Shown: in pieces, positions 50,935 through 59,413 of the stretch
How positions within the stretch are numbered: position 1 is the first letter of the stretch
Layout: each line of letters opens with the position of its first letter
NCBI GenBank assembly: GCA_017541995.1
Contig: JAFXYD010000040.1
Location: forward strand, 1-64,000
Direction: 5' to 3'
Length of the DNA: 64,000 nucleotides
Origin: Oscillospiraceae bacterium
GTDB lineage: Bacteria > Bacillota > Clostridia > Oscillospirales > Oscillospiraceae
Program-made: the position numbers and the translations under genes
The notes under the pieces: generated by a model
Told to the model about the DNA's origin: nothing
Database searches by the model: none
What the model saw: the letters and a program-made list of their open reading frames with translations, nothing else

Positions 50935-52575
50935 ATGGCAAACGAATATCCCCTGAACGTCAAGACCCCCCGCAGCCTGACCTATGTGACCCGCAACATC
51001 CCCGCCGTGACCGTTGAGCAGCGCGAGCGCGCCCTGAAGGCCACCCATTACAACGAATTCGCCTTTCCCGCCGGCATGCTGACGGTGGATATGCTCTCCG
51101 ACTCCGGCACCACCGCCATGACTGACGTGCAGTGGTCCACCATGTTCCTGGGCGACGAGTCCTACGGCCGCAACAAGGGCTATTACGTCCTGCTGGACGC
51201 CTTCCGGGACGTCTTTGAGCGGGGCGGCGAGAAGAACTGGAAGAAGTCCATCGACCTCATCCGCACCGACTGCCAGGACATTGAGAAGCTGATGAACGAG
51301 CTCTACCTCTGCGAGTACGAGGGCGGCTTCTTCAACGGCGGCGCCGCCCAGCTGGAGCGCCCCAACACCTTCTTGATCCAGCAGGGTCGGGCGGCGGAGT
51401 CCGTGCTCTTTGAGATGGTCAAGAAGATCATGAGCGCCCGGTACCCCGGCAAGGTCTTCACCATCCCCTCCAACGGCCACTTCGACACCACCGAGGGCAA
51501 CATCAAGCAGATGGGCTCCATCCCCCGCAACCTCTACAACAAGGAGCTGCTCTACGAGGTTCCCGAGGGCGGCAAGTACGAGAAGAACCCCTTCAAGGGG
51601 GATATGGACGTGAAGAAGCTGGAGGAGCTCATCGAGACCGTGGGCCCCGAGAACGTCCCGCTGATCTACACCACCATCACCAACAACACCGTCTGCGGCC
51701 AGGCCGTCTCCATGAAGTCCATCCGGGAGACCGCCAAAATCGCCGCCAAGTACGACATTCCCTTCATGTTCGACGTGGCCCGCTGGGCGGAGAACTGCTA
51801 CTTCATCAAGGTGAACGAGGAGGGCTACGCCGACAAGTCCATCGCCGAAATCGCCACTGAGATGTTCTCCTACTGCGACGGCTTCACCATGTCCGCCAAG
51901 AAGAACGGCCACGCCAACATGGGCGGCATGCTGGCCTTCCGGGACAAGGGCCGCTTCTGGAGAAAGTTCTCCGACTTCAACCCCGACGGCTCCGTCAAGA
52001 CCGACGTGGGCGTGCTGCTGAAGGTCAAGCAGATCTCCTGCTACGGCAACGACTCCTACGGCGGCATGTCCGGCCGGGACATCATGGCCCTGGCCGCCGG
52101 CCTGTATGAGGAGTGCAACTTCAACTATCAGGAGGCCCGGGTGCAGCAGTGCGAGTACCTGGCCCAGGGCTTCTACAAGGCCGGGGTCAAGGGCGTCATC
52201 CTCCCCGCCGGCGGCCACGGCGTGTACATCAACATGACCGAGTTCTTCGACGGCAAGCGGGGCCACGAGACCTTCGCCGGCCAGGGCTTCTCCATCGAGC
52301 TGATCCGCCGCTACGGCATCCGTACCTCCGAGCTGGGCGACTACTCCATGGAGTACGATCTGAAGACCCCCGAGCAGCAGGAGGAGCTGTGCAACGTGGT
52401 GCGCTTCGCCGTGAACCGCAGCCAGCTCAGCCAGGAGCACCTGGACTACGTCATCGCCGCGGTGAAGGCCCTCTACGAGGACCGGGAATCCATCCCCAAC
52501 ATGCGGATCGTCAAGGGCCGCACCCTGCCCATGCGCCACTTCCACGCCTTCCTGGAGCCCTATCCCAACAAGTAA
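50935..52575 (+). CDS. Tryptophanase/tyrosine phenol-lyase family beta-eliminating lyase (long form)
   Basis: 546 residues, noticeably longer than the approximately 470 of E. coli TnaA or tyrosine phenol-lyase. The PLP Lys lies in FTMSAKKNGHANMGGMLAF. Other landmarks are DSGTTAMTDVQWSTMFLGD near the N-terminus, IYTTITNNTVCGQAVSMKS, FMFDVARWAENCYFIK and GGMSGRDIMALAAGL. It splits an aromatic amino acid (tryptophan to indole or tyrosine to phenol) into arene, pyruvate and ammonia. Which one cannot be told from sequence. It has a GGAGG site and a separate leader (32-nt gap), still in the same direction as the IOR genes. Confidence 0.85.
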   Translation: MANEYPLNVKTPRSLTYVTRNIPAVTVEQRERALKATHYNEFAFPAGMLTVDMLSDSGTTAMTDVQWSTMFLGDESYGRNKGYYVLLDAFRDVFERGGEKNWKKSIDLIRTDCQDIEKLMNELYLCEYEGGFFNGGAAQLERPNTFLIQQGRAAESVLFEMVKKIMSARYPGKVFTIPSNGHFDTTEGNIKQMGSIPRNLYNKELLYEVPEGGKYEKNPFKGDMDVKKLEELIETVGPENVPLIYTTITNNTVCGQAVSMKSIRETAKIAAKYDIPFMFDVARWAENCYFIKVNEEGYADKSIAEIATEMFSYCDGFTMSAKKNGHANMGGMLAFRDKGRFWRKFSDFNPDGSVKTDVGVLLKVKQISCYGNDSYGGMSGRDIMALAAGLYEECNFNYQEARVQQCEYLAQGFYKAGVKGVILPAGGHGVYINMTEFFDGKRGHETFAGQGFSIELIRRYGIRTSELGDYSMEYDLKTPEQQEELCNVVRFAVNRSQLSQEHLDYVIAAVKALYEDRESIPNMRIVKGRTLPMRHFHAFLEPYPNK

Positions 52576-52581
52576 GCCTTC

Positions 52582-52607
52582 TGTAGCGGCGCACATTGTG
52601 CGCCACA
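52582..52607. repeat. 26-nt hairpin element, copy 2
   Basis: TGTAGCGGCGCACA, TT, GTGCGCCACA: identical to 21126-21151 except for the two central bases. Downstream of the lyase gene and just before its terminator. Confidence 0.7.
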
Positions 52608-52614
52608 AGAAATT

Positions 52615-52643
52615 GCCCTCCGGCATTCCTGTCGGAGGGCTTT
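52615..52643 (+). terminator. Terminator of the aromatic amino acid cluster
   Basis: GCCCTCCG (52615-52622) and CGGAGGGC (52633-52640) followed by TTT. Confidence 0.75.
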
Positions 52644-52658
52644 CAAATAGGTAAAGCT

Positions 52659-53495
52659 ATGGTAACCTTTGACGTATATCCCATCAACGATCATATCACC
52701 GGCATCCTGGGCCGCTTCCATGAGCGGATGTACCTGGTGCGGGGGAGGGAGCGGGCCGCCCTCATCGACACCGGCTGCGGCTTCGGCTCTTTGAAGGCTG
52801 TTGTAGATCAGCTCAACGATCTGCCTCTGATGGTGCTTCTGACCCACGGCCACCAGGATCACGCCATGGGGGCCGTGGAGTTCGACCAGGTGTATCTGAA
52901 CCCGGAGGAGAAGGAGACCTTACTGCGGCACAGCGATGCGGATTACCGGCTGCTGGGCCTGGCCATCTCCCGGGACGCGAAGCTGGTGACCCCGGCGGAT
53001 ATGCTGCCCCCGCCGGATTATGAGCGCTTCCATCCGGTTCGGGAGGGTGACGTCTTCGATCTGGGTGGCATCAGCCTGGAGGCCTTCGCCTGTCCCGGCC
53101 ACACCCGAAGCAATCTGGTCTTTCTGGACCGGGAGGACCGGATCCTCTTCTCCGGGGACGGGGTCAGCCGGGCCAGCTTCCTTCTTGGCCGGGAGGCTTC
53201 CACCGTGGAGGAATTCCGGGACGGGCTCATCCGTCTGAAGGGCCTGCTGGCGGGCCGGGTGGACCGGATTTTGGAGGGCCACGGAAACGGGGAGCTGTCC
53301 TTCGCCATCTTCGACGGGGTGATCGAGGTCTGCAATCAGGTTCTGGCCGGGGAGTCCGACCGCGTTCCCTATGATCTGCGGGGCTACCGGGGCTTCACCG
53401 CCCGGGCCAGAAAAGCCCACTCCCTGGACCGGGTGGACGGCGGCTACGGCAACCTGATCTACCGGGAGGACAGGCTTTGGAAAAAACAGATTTGA
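52659..53495 (+). CDS. MBL-fold metallo-hydrolase
   Basis: 278 residues from the ATG at 52659. Metal-binding LLTHGHQDHAMGAVEF (HxHxDH) and FACPGHTRSNLVF, LFSGDGVSRASF and LEGHGNGEL follow in order. This is the glyoxalase II/quorum-lactonase-like fold; substrate unknown. It has a weak ribosome site. Confidence 0.9.
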   Translation: MVTFDVYPINDHITGILGRFHERMYLVRGRERAALIDTGCGFGSLKAVVDQLNDLPLMVLLTHGHQDHAMGAVEFDQVYLNPEEKETLLRHSDADYRLLGLAISRDAKLVTPADMLPPPDYERFHPVREGDVFDLGGISLEAFACPGHTRSNLVFLDREDRILFSGDGVSRASFLLGREASTVEEFRDGLIRLKGLLAGRVDRILEGHGNGELSFAIFDGVIEVCNQVLAGESDRVPYDLRGYRGFTARARKAHSLDRVDGGYGNLIYREDRLWKKQI

Positions 53496-53505
53496 CAGGT
53501 ATTTC

Positions 53506-53534
53506 TTGCATCCCCGGCGGATCTGTGTTATACT
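53506..53534 (+). promoter_or_regulatory. Promoter of the flavoprotein gene
   Basis: TTGCAT (53506-53511), 17 nt, TATACT (53529-53534). A TTGACA at 53492 is too far from the -10. Confidence 0.55.
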
Positions 53535-53562
53535 CACCGCAAAACAACAGGAGGCTATGTTT

Positions 53563-54120
53563 ATGAAACGCAGAAAACTATCCCTCTCCGAGCTTGCCGC
53601 TTATACCGCCGATGCCCTGCCCAAGGGCATTTTGCTGACTTCCGCCGCGGAGCAAAAGCTGAATTCCATGGTGATCGGCTGGGGCGCCGTGGGGATAAAC
53701 TGGAATCTGCCGGTTTTTGCCGCCTACGTTCGGGTCAGCCGCTATACCCGGGAGCTGCTGGACAAAAACCCCGCGTTTACCGTGAATATTCCCCTGGGAA
53801 AGCCTGAGCCCAATACCTGGGCCGTCTGCGGCAGCAAAAGCGGCCGGGATATGGATAAGCTGGCCGTCTGCGGCCTTCATCCCGTCCCCGGAGAGCAGGT
53901 CAGCGTTCCCGCCCTGCGGGAATTCCCCATCACCGCTGAATGCAAAATCATCTACCGCCAGCAGGAGGATCTCAGTCTGCTTCCGGAGGAGCTCCGCTCC
54001 CGCTTCTATCCCCACAGCCGGGACAGCGAGAGCTCGGACAACTCCAAGGATCCCCACGTTACTTATTACGGCCAGATACTCAGCGCCTATGTGCTGGAGC
54101 CAGAGGAAGGGGAGGAATGA
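53563..54120 (+). CDS. Flavin reductase-like domain protein
   Basis: 185 residues. The start at 53563 is favoured because AGGAGG is 8 nt away (another ATG at 53557 is too close). KGILLTSAAEQKLNSMVIGW, PVFAAYVRVSRYTRELL and FTVNIPLGKPEPNTWAVCG match the FMN-binding split-barrel flavin reductase family. Probably uses FMN with NAD(P)H or as electron carrier. 3 nt before the next gene, so an operon. Confidence 0.85.
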   Translation: MKRRKLSLSELAAYTADALPKGILLTSAAEQKLNSMVIGWGAVGINWNLPVFAAYVRVSRYTRELLDKNPAFTVNIPLGKPEPNTWAVCGSKSGRDMDKLAVCGLHPVPGEQVSVPALREFPITAECKIIYRQQEDLSLLPEELRSRFYPHSRDSESSDNSKDPHVTYYGQILSAYVLEPEEGEE

Positions 54121-54123
54121 GCC

Positions 54124-54825
54124 GTGAAAAAGCCTGTCATCGGCGTGCTGCCCCTCTATGACCGGGATAAAGACTCCTACTGGATGCTTCCGGCCTACTT
54201 TCAAGGCCTGGCGCAGGCAGGGGCGCTTCCCATCATGCTGCCCCTGGAGGGCGCGGCGGACTGCCATCAGCTGGCCTCCCTCTGCGACGGTCTTCTCTTC
54301 ACCGGCGGGCAGGACGTAGATCCGGCCCTCTATGGGGAAGCGGCAGCGGACTGCTGCGGCGAGCTCTGCCCCGCCCGGGATCGGCTGGAGCAGGCCATAC
54401 TCCGGTGCGCCATGGAGCGGAAGCTCCCCATCCTGGGCATCTGCCGGGGCCTCCAGCTCATCAACGCGGCCCTGGGCGGCAGCCTCTGGCAGGATCTGCC
54501 CAGCCAGCGGCCCGGCAGTCGGAATCACCGCATGGAGCGGCCCTATGACCGGGCTGAGCACAGCGTGACCCTCTCCGGCCCTTTGGCAGAGCTCTACGGC
54601 GCGGAGGCGCTGGGGGTGAATTCCTGCCACCATCAGGGCGTCAAGTCCCTGGCCCCCGGCCTGCGGGCTATGGCCCGGGCAGAGGACGGCCTGATCGAGG
54701 CCGTTTATCACCCGGAGCAGCCCTTCCTCTGGGCCGTCCAGTGGCACCCGGAGTTTTTCGACCCCCAGACGGGGCCGGGCGTCCCCATCTTCCTGGCATT
54801 TGCAAAGGCTGCTGCAAAAGGATAA
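54124..54825 (+). CDS. Gamma-glutamyl-gamma-aminobutyrate hydrolase-type class I glutamine amidotransferase
   Basis: 233 residues. DGLLFTGGQDVDPALYGE, catalytic Cys in LGICRGLQLINAALGG, and the His-Glu pair in AVQWHPEFF complete the triad. PuuD-like peptidase C26 proteins cleave gamma-glutamyl bonds; substrate unknown. It ends in a strong terminator. Confidence 0.9.
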   Translation: MKKPVIGVLPLYDRDKDSYWMLPAYFQGLAQAGALPIMLPLEGAADCHQLASLCDGLLFTGGQDVDPALYGEAAADCCGELCPARDRLEQAILRCAMERKLPILGICRGLQLINAALGGSLWQDLPSQRPGSRNHRMERPYDRAEHSVTLSGPLAELYGAEALGVNSCHHQGVKSLAPGLRAMARAEDGLIEAVYHPEQPFLWAVQWHPEFFDPQTGPGVPIFLAFAKAAAKG

Positions 54826-54868
54826 AGCGAAACGGGAAATTGCCGAACGCAATTTCCCGTTTCGCTTT
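54824..54868. terminator. Convergent terminator (amidotransferase / beta-galactosidase)
   Basis: Perfect 20-bp stem: left arm 54824-54843 (AAAGCGAAACGGG...), loop CGAAC, right arm 54849-54868 (...CCCGTTTCGCTTT). The stem begins within the stop codon and works in both directions. Confidence 0.9.
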
Positions 54869-54891
54869 ATTCTGCGCGACCAAATGGAAGC

Positions 54892-57840
54892 TCAGGATTG
54901 TTTCACTTTTATCACAAAGCGCAGCACGTAGTCCTCCTCCATGGGGAAGCAGAACTCCGGCGCGATCCGGGGGCCGCAGGAGCCGGTGCCGATGCCCTGC
55001 TGGAAGGCCTGGATGGTGACGTAGGTGCCGGTGGGCTTCTCGTCCTCCCGGTGGCGCATCCCGCTGAGGGCCAGATCGGAATAGGGCTTGATCCCCAGCT
55101 CGAAGGGCCGGTCCACCGCCTCAAAGCGGAGGCTGAGCTTCCCGTCAGAGAGCTCCGCCCACTGGCAGTCGCAGCGGTTGCCGCTCTCCTGGGGCTTGAT
55201 GTTGGGCTCCGTCATGTCCCGGACCCGGGCCTGTACGCGCTCGATGGGGAACTGCTCCTTCATGTCCCGGTAGCTCTCTCCCGCACGGCCCAGATATTCC
55301 ACCCGGTCAAAGTCCCGGTGGAGGCGGAAGACCTTGCCGAAGCGGGGCAGATTGCCCCTGCCCCGCAGACAGTGGATGCGGCTGGTGACCAGCACCCCGT
55401 CCGCCGTGCCCTCATAGGTATCCGTGACCTCAAAAACCGTCATGGGATCCCGGCTCAGGCGGGTGCGTACTTCATACCCGTGCTCTGTGGCCCGCACCGA
55501 AAGCAGGGTCTCTCGGGTCTTGTACCAGGCCTTCATGGTGTTGGCCCCCTGGGGATCCCGGTCGTTGTCGGTGGCGGCCCGCCAGAGGCTGGTGGAGGGA
55601 TTCTCCGCCGTGAGCCTGTGGCCCCCGGGGAGCTCCATGCAGAAGCGCCCGTTGAGGAGCTTCACCTGGGGAGGCAGGGCGGTCAGCGCCGGGGCGGGCA
55701 GGGCGGGCTCGTCGAGCATGATCTGCTCCCGGGAGACGACCCGGCCGCTCCGGGTGTCGGTGCAGACGACGCTGACCCAGCGTCCCTCGGGGCTCTTCTC
55801 GCCCAGGGGGACCGAAACCCGGACCCGGGAGAGGGGCTCCGCCTCAGGCCGCAGCTGGGTCTGGCTGCCGTCGTTCCAGCAAAAGCGGAGCAGATAGGCG
55901 CTGGCCGGGGTAAAGGCGGTGGTGTTGAAGATCTCGAAGCGATCCGCCTCCACCCAACGCACCCGGATGGGCCGGTAGATGTGGCGTATGAGCTTTGCCC
56001 CGGTGGAGGGGGTCCGGTCCGGGTAGAACAGCCCGTCCACGCAGAAATTGCCGTCGTGCTCCCACTCCCCGTGGTCGCCGCCGTAGGTATAGCTGCCGTC
56101 GGGATGGAGGACGGCGTGATCCGTCATCTCCCAGACACAGCCCCCCATCAGATTGTCGTGGGCGTAGATGATCCGCCAGTAGGCCTCGGCGTTGCCGGGA
56201 CCCACGCCCATGGCGTGGGCGTACTCGCAGAGGAAATAGGGCCTGTCGTTGAGGGCCGCCTCTTTGCGCCGGTGCAGGCCCACGGCCTCCACCTGCTCCG
56301 GGGCGGGGTACATCTCGCTGCCCACGTCGTAGGCCTTCCGCCGGCAGTGGATGACGGACTCATAGTGTACCGGCAGCTCCGTCCGGGCCTTGAGCCAGTT
56401 GTACATGGCGTCGGTGTTCCGGGTGCCCCCGGACTCGTTGCCCAGGGACCAGAGAAGGACGCAGCTGTTGCCGTGGAGCTTGTCCCGCCCGTAGAGCCGG
56501 GAGATCCGGTCCAGATAGCGGGGCTCCCACTTGGGGTCGTCGGAGATCCGGTCGTAGCTGGGGGGCAGGCGCATGGCCCAGGTGCCGTGGGTCTCCAGGT
56601 CGTTTTCGTCGATGACGTAAAGCCCCAGCTCCTCCGCCAGCTCCAGCAGCAGGGGATCGGGGGGATAGTGGGAGGTTCGGATGGTGTCGATGTTGTGCTC
56701 CTTGCACAGCAGCAGATCCCGCCGGATCTCCTCCGGCGTCAGGGTATAGCCCCCGGTGGGGGAGCTGTCGTGGTGGTTGACGCCCTTGAGCTTCAGCCTT
56801 CTGCCGTTGAGCAGGAAGAGATCCCCCCGGATCTCCACCCGGCGGAAGCCCAGCCGCTCCTTGACGCAGCCGCTGTCGGTCTCAAAGTAGAGATCGTAGA
56901 GCGTCGGGGCCTCGGCGTTCCACTCCGTCACCTCCAGCTCCTCCCAGCAGACCCGGGCGCTGCCCTGGGCCACCGTGGCCTCGGCCCGGCGCTCCAGGCC
57001 GTGGCCGGAGAGGGTGAAGCGGACCCGGGTGCCCTCGCCGCCGAAGGCCGTCAGCTCCAGGCTGTAGCGCCCGTCGTGCCAACGGGTTTTCGCGTCGACG
57101 TCCCACAGGTCCGTGGGCTCCTCGATCCGCAGCAGCACGTCCCGGAAGATGCCGTTGTTGCGGAACATATCCTGGCATTCCAGATAGCTGCCGGTGCACC
57201 AGCGCCGCACCACCGCCAGCAGCTCGTTCTTCCCGGGGCGGAGATAGGGGCTCAGATCAAACTCCGCAGTGTTGTGAGCCCCCTCGGAGTAGCCCACGTA
57301 GTGCCCGTTGCAGTACAGGTCCAGGCAGCTGGCCACCCCCAGGAAGGAGATCACGTAGCGCCGGTCTCCCGGCTGAATGTGGAGAAAACCGCGGTAGACC
57401 CCCACAAAGTTATACTCCTCCTCCGGGGTCTTCCAGCGGGGCTTTACCCCCTGGTCGAAGCCCAGCCAGGAGAAGACCCGGCCCACCGGCTCCGTTTTGG
57501 GAATCCGGGGCGGATCAAAGGGAAACTGATAGCGGACGTTCAGATAGAAGGGCCGGTCCACGCCGTGGAACTGCCAGCAGCCCGGGACGGGCATTTTGCC
57601 GAAGTCCAGGCTGTCGCTGTCCAGCTCCAGGGGCAGCTCCGCGGGCCGGGGGTAGAATTTGAAATCCCAGTCCCCGTTGAGGCAGAGCACCTTTTCCGAG
57701 TGGAAGCGCTTCTCCAGGGGCGTCACCGCGTCGGCCCTGGCCCGGTTGGGATAGGGGATGAAATAGCTCCGGGCGGGGAGCCGGTTTCGCTCCAAAACGT
57801 CAAAGTCGGCGTAATTGCCGTGGTCGAGGGTATACTTCAT
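54892..57840 (-). CDS. lacZ: Beta-galactosidase, GH2 (LacZ-type)
   Basis: 982 residues. N-terminal jelly roll and immunoglobulin-like domains (RVSFLGV-like segment near residue 160). The TIM barrel has acid/base Glu in LLWSLGNESGG (about residue 467) and nucleophile Glu in FLCEYAHAMG (about 540). The C-terminal beta-sandwich domain (Bgal_small_N) carries LWRAATDNDRDPQG. No signal peptide, so cytoplasmic hydrolysis of lactose or related galactosides. No transporter or regulator is next to it. 16 nt after murC. Confidence 0.95.
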   Translation of the reverse strand: MKYTLDHGNYADFDVLERNRLPARSYFIPYPNRARADAVTPLEKRFHSEKVLCLNGDWDFKFYPRPAELPLELDSDSLDFGKMPVPGCWQFHGVDRPFYLNVRYQFPFDPPRIPKTEPVGRVFSWLGFDQGVKPRWKTPEEEYNFVGVYRGFLHIQPGDRRYVISFLGVASCLDLYCNGHYVGYSEGAHNTAEFDLSPYLRPGKNELLAVVRRWCTGSYLECQDMFRNNGIFRDVLLRIEEPTDLWDVDAKTRWHDGRYSLELTAFGGEGTRVRFTLSGHGLERRAEATVAQGSARVCWEELEVTEWNAEAPTLYDLYFETDSGCVKERLGFRRVEIRGDLFLLNGRRLKLKGVNHHDSSPTGGYTLTPEEIRRDLLLCKEHNIDTIRTSHYPPDPLLLELAEELGLYVIDENDLETHGTWAMRLPPSYDRISDDPKWEPRYLDRISRLYGRDKLHGNSCVLLWSLGNESGGTRNTDAMYNWLKARTELPVHYESVIHCRRKAYDVGSEMYPAPEQVEAVGLHRRKEAALNDRPYFLCEYAHAMGVGPGNAEAYWRIIYAHDNLMGGCVWEMTDHAVLHPDGSYTYGGDHGEWEHDGNFCVDGLFYPDRTPSTGAKLIRHIYRPIRVRWVEADRFEIFNTTAFTPASAYLLRFCWNDGSQTQLRPEAEPLSRVRVSVPLGEKSPEGRWVSVVCTDTRSGRVVSREQIMLDEPALPAPALTALPPQVKLLNGRFCMELPGGHRLTAENPSTSLWRAATDNDRDPQGANTMKAWYKTRETLLSVRATEHGYEVRTRLSRDPMTVFEVTDTYEGTADGVLVTSRIHCLRGRGNLPRFGKVFRLHRDFDRVEYLGRAGESYRDMKEQFPIERVQARVRDMTEPNIKPQESGNRCDCQWAELSDGKLSLRFEAVDRPFELGIKPYSDLALSGMRHREDEKPTGTYVTIQAFQQGIGTGSCGPRIAPEFCFPMEEDYVLRFVIKVKQS

Positions 57841-57856
57841 GTGGCAGTCCTCCGCT

Positions 57857-59227
57857 TCAGCCTTCGCAGATGGCCTCTCCGGCCTTGTAGATGTCCCCTG
57901 CGCCCACGGTCAGGATGATGTCCCCGGGCCGGGCGATGGCGCGCAGATAGTCGGAGACCTCCGGCAGGGTGTCAAAGCAGACCGCTCCGGGGATTTCCGC
58001 CGCCAGGTCGCTGGAATGGATGTTGAGGACGTTCCGCTCCCGGGCGGCGTAGATCTCCGCCAGCACCAGCAGGTCGGGCTTCTGCAGCTCTTCCACAAAC
58101 TCGTGGAAGAGGGCCTTGGTGCGGCTGTAGGTGTGGGGCTGGAAGGCCAGGATCACCCGCTCATAGCCCATGGTACGCACCGCCTCCAGCAGGGCCCGCA
58201 CCTCATGGGGATGGTGGGCGTAGTCGTCATAGACCTCCGCCCCGTTGCAGCGGCCCTTGTATTCCAGCCGCCGTCCGGCTCCCCGGAACTCCGCAAGAGC
58301 CCGGGCCGCGGTCTCGCCGTCAATGCCCATGTGCCAGGCCACGGCGCAGGCCCCCAGGGCGTTGATGAGATTGAATTTTCCATAGACCGCCAGGGAGAGC
58401 CGGCAGTAGGGCTTGCCGCCGCAGATCACGGTGCAGCTGCGCCAGTCCTCGGAGACCTCCTCGGGGTGAACGTCGTTCTCCTGCCCCAGACCGAAGCGCA
58501 GCAGGGGCAAGCCCTCCAGAGCCTCCATGGTGTTTGCGTCGTCGCCGTTGGCGATGACGCAGCCCCCGGCGGGCACCAGCTCGGCAAAGTGGCGGAAGGA
58601 GGCCTTGATCTCGTCCAGATCCTTGAAGAAGTCCAGGTGATCCTCCTCAATGTTGTTGATGACGGCCAGGGTGGGGGAGAAGTTGTGGAAGGAGTTGCAG
58701 TATTCGCAGCTCTCGGCGATGATGGTGTCGCCGCTGCCCACCCGGTGCCCCGCGTGGAGCAGGGGCAGATAGCCCCCCAGCATCACAGTGGGATCCTTCC
58801 GGGCCTCCATGAAGATGTGGGTCACCATGGAGGTGGTGGTGGTCTTGCCGTGGGTGCCCGCGATGCAGATGGCGTTTTGATACTCCTGCATCAGCACGCC
58901 CCAGGCCTGGGCCCGCTCAAAGACGGGGATCCCGGCAGCCCGGGCCGCGGCGATTTCCGGATTGTCGTTGTGGGCCGCCGCCGTGCGGATCACGCAGCAG
59001 GCCCCCTTGATATTTTCAGCCTTGTGGCCGATGTAGACGGTGATGCCCCGCTCCTGCAGCTCCTCGGTGGAGACGGAGGCGTTCATATCGGAGCCGCTGA
59101 TCTCCATGCCCCGGTCCCGCAGAACGATGGCCAGAGGCCGCATGGAGACCCCGCCGATGCCCACCAGGTGGATGTGCTTGCCGGGTTGGAGACAGGCCTT
59201 GAGTTTTTTTACGATTTTTGCTTGCAT
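57857..59227 (-). CDS. murC: UDP-N-acetylmuramate--L-alanine ligase
   Basis: 456 residues. HLVGIGGVSMRPLAIVL at the N-terminus, ATP-binding AGTHGKTTTTSMVTHIF near residue 122, NNIEEDHLDFF and YDDYAHHPHEVRALL. It adds L-Ala to UDP-MurNAc, the first amino acid of the peptidoglycan stem. Its partner murB is not next to it. Preceded by a sigma-A promoter. Confidence 0.97.
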   Translation of the reverse strand: MQAKIVKKLKACLQPGKHIHLVGIGGVSMRPLAIVLRDRGMEISGSDMNASVSTEELQERGITVYIGHKAENIKGACCVIRTAAAHNDNPEIAAARAAGIPVFERAQAWGVLMQEYQNAICIAGTHGKTTTTSMVTHIFMEARKDPTVMLGGYLPLLHAGHRVGSGDTIIAESCEYCNSFHNFSPTLAVINNIEEDHLDFFKDLDEIKASFRHFAELVPAGGCVIANGDDANTMEALEGLPLLRFGLGQENDVHPEEVSEDWRSCTVICGGKPYCRLSLAVYGKFNLINALGACAVAWHMGIDGETAARALAEFRGAGRRLEYKGRCNGAEVYDDYAHHPHEVRALLEAVRTMGYERVILAFQPHTYSRTKALFHEFVEELQKPDLLVLAEIYAARERNVLNIHSSDLAAEIPGAVCFDTLPEVSDYLRAIARPGDIILTVGAGDIYKAGEAICEG

Positions 59228-59305
59228 ACAGGAATCCTCCCGAGTTCAGGCTCTTCGCGAAGAGGCGAAGGACGAAAACGCATATCATTGCTGTTTTAAT
59301 TACAT

Positions 59306-59334
59306 ATTATAGTGATATCGGCGGCTTTGTGCAA
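59306..59334 (-). promoter_or_regulatory. murC promoter
   Basis: Leftward TTGCAC (59329-59334), 17 nt, TATAAT (59306-59311). Confidence 0.7.
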
Positions 59335-59413
59335 GTGTTTTTTCATCAAGTCCGCATCTTTTTCATATTCTGAAGCAGCTTGAGGCAAAATCAGATGGGA
59401 AAGCGGGGATCCG

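Noticed and set aside
54898..57918. 1006-codon plus-strand ORF
   Set aside because: Antisense shadow of the beta-galactosidase gene; low-complexity Val/Gly/Ala-rich product typical of GC-rich antisense frames.
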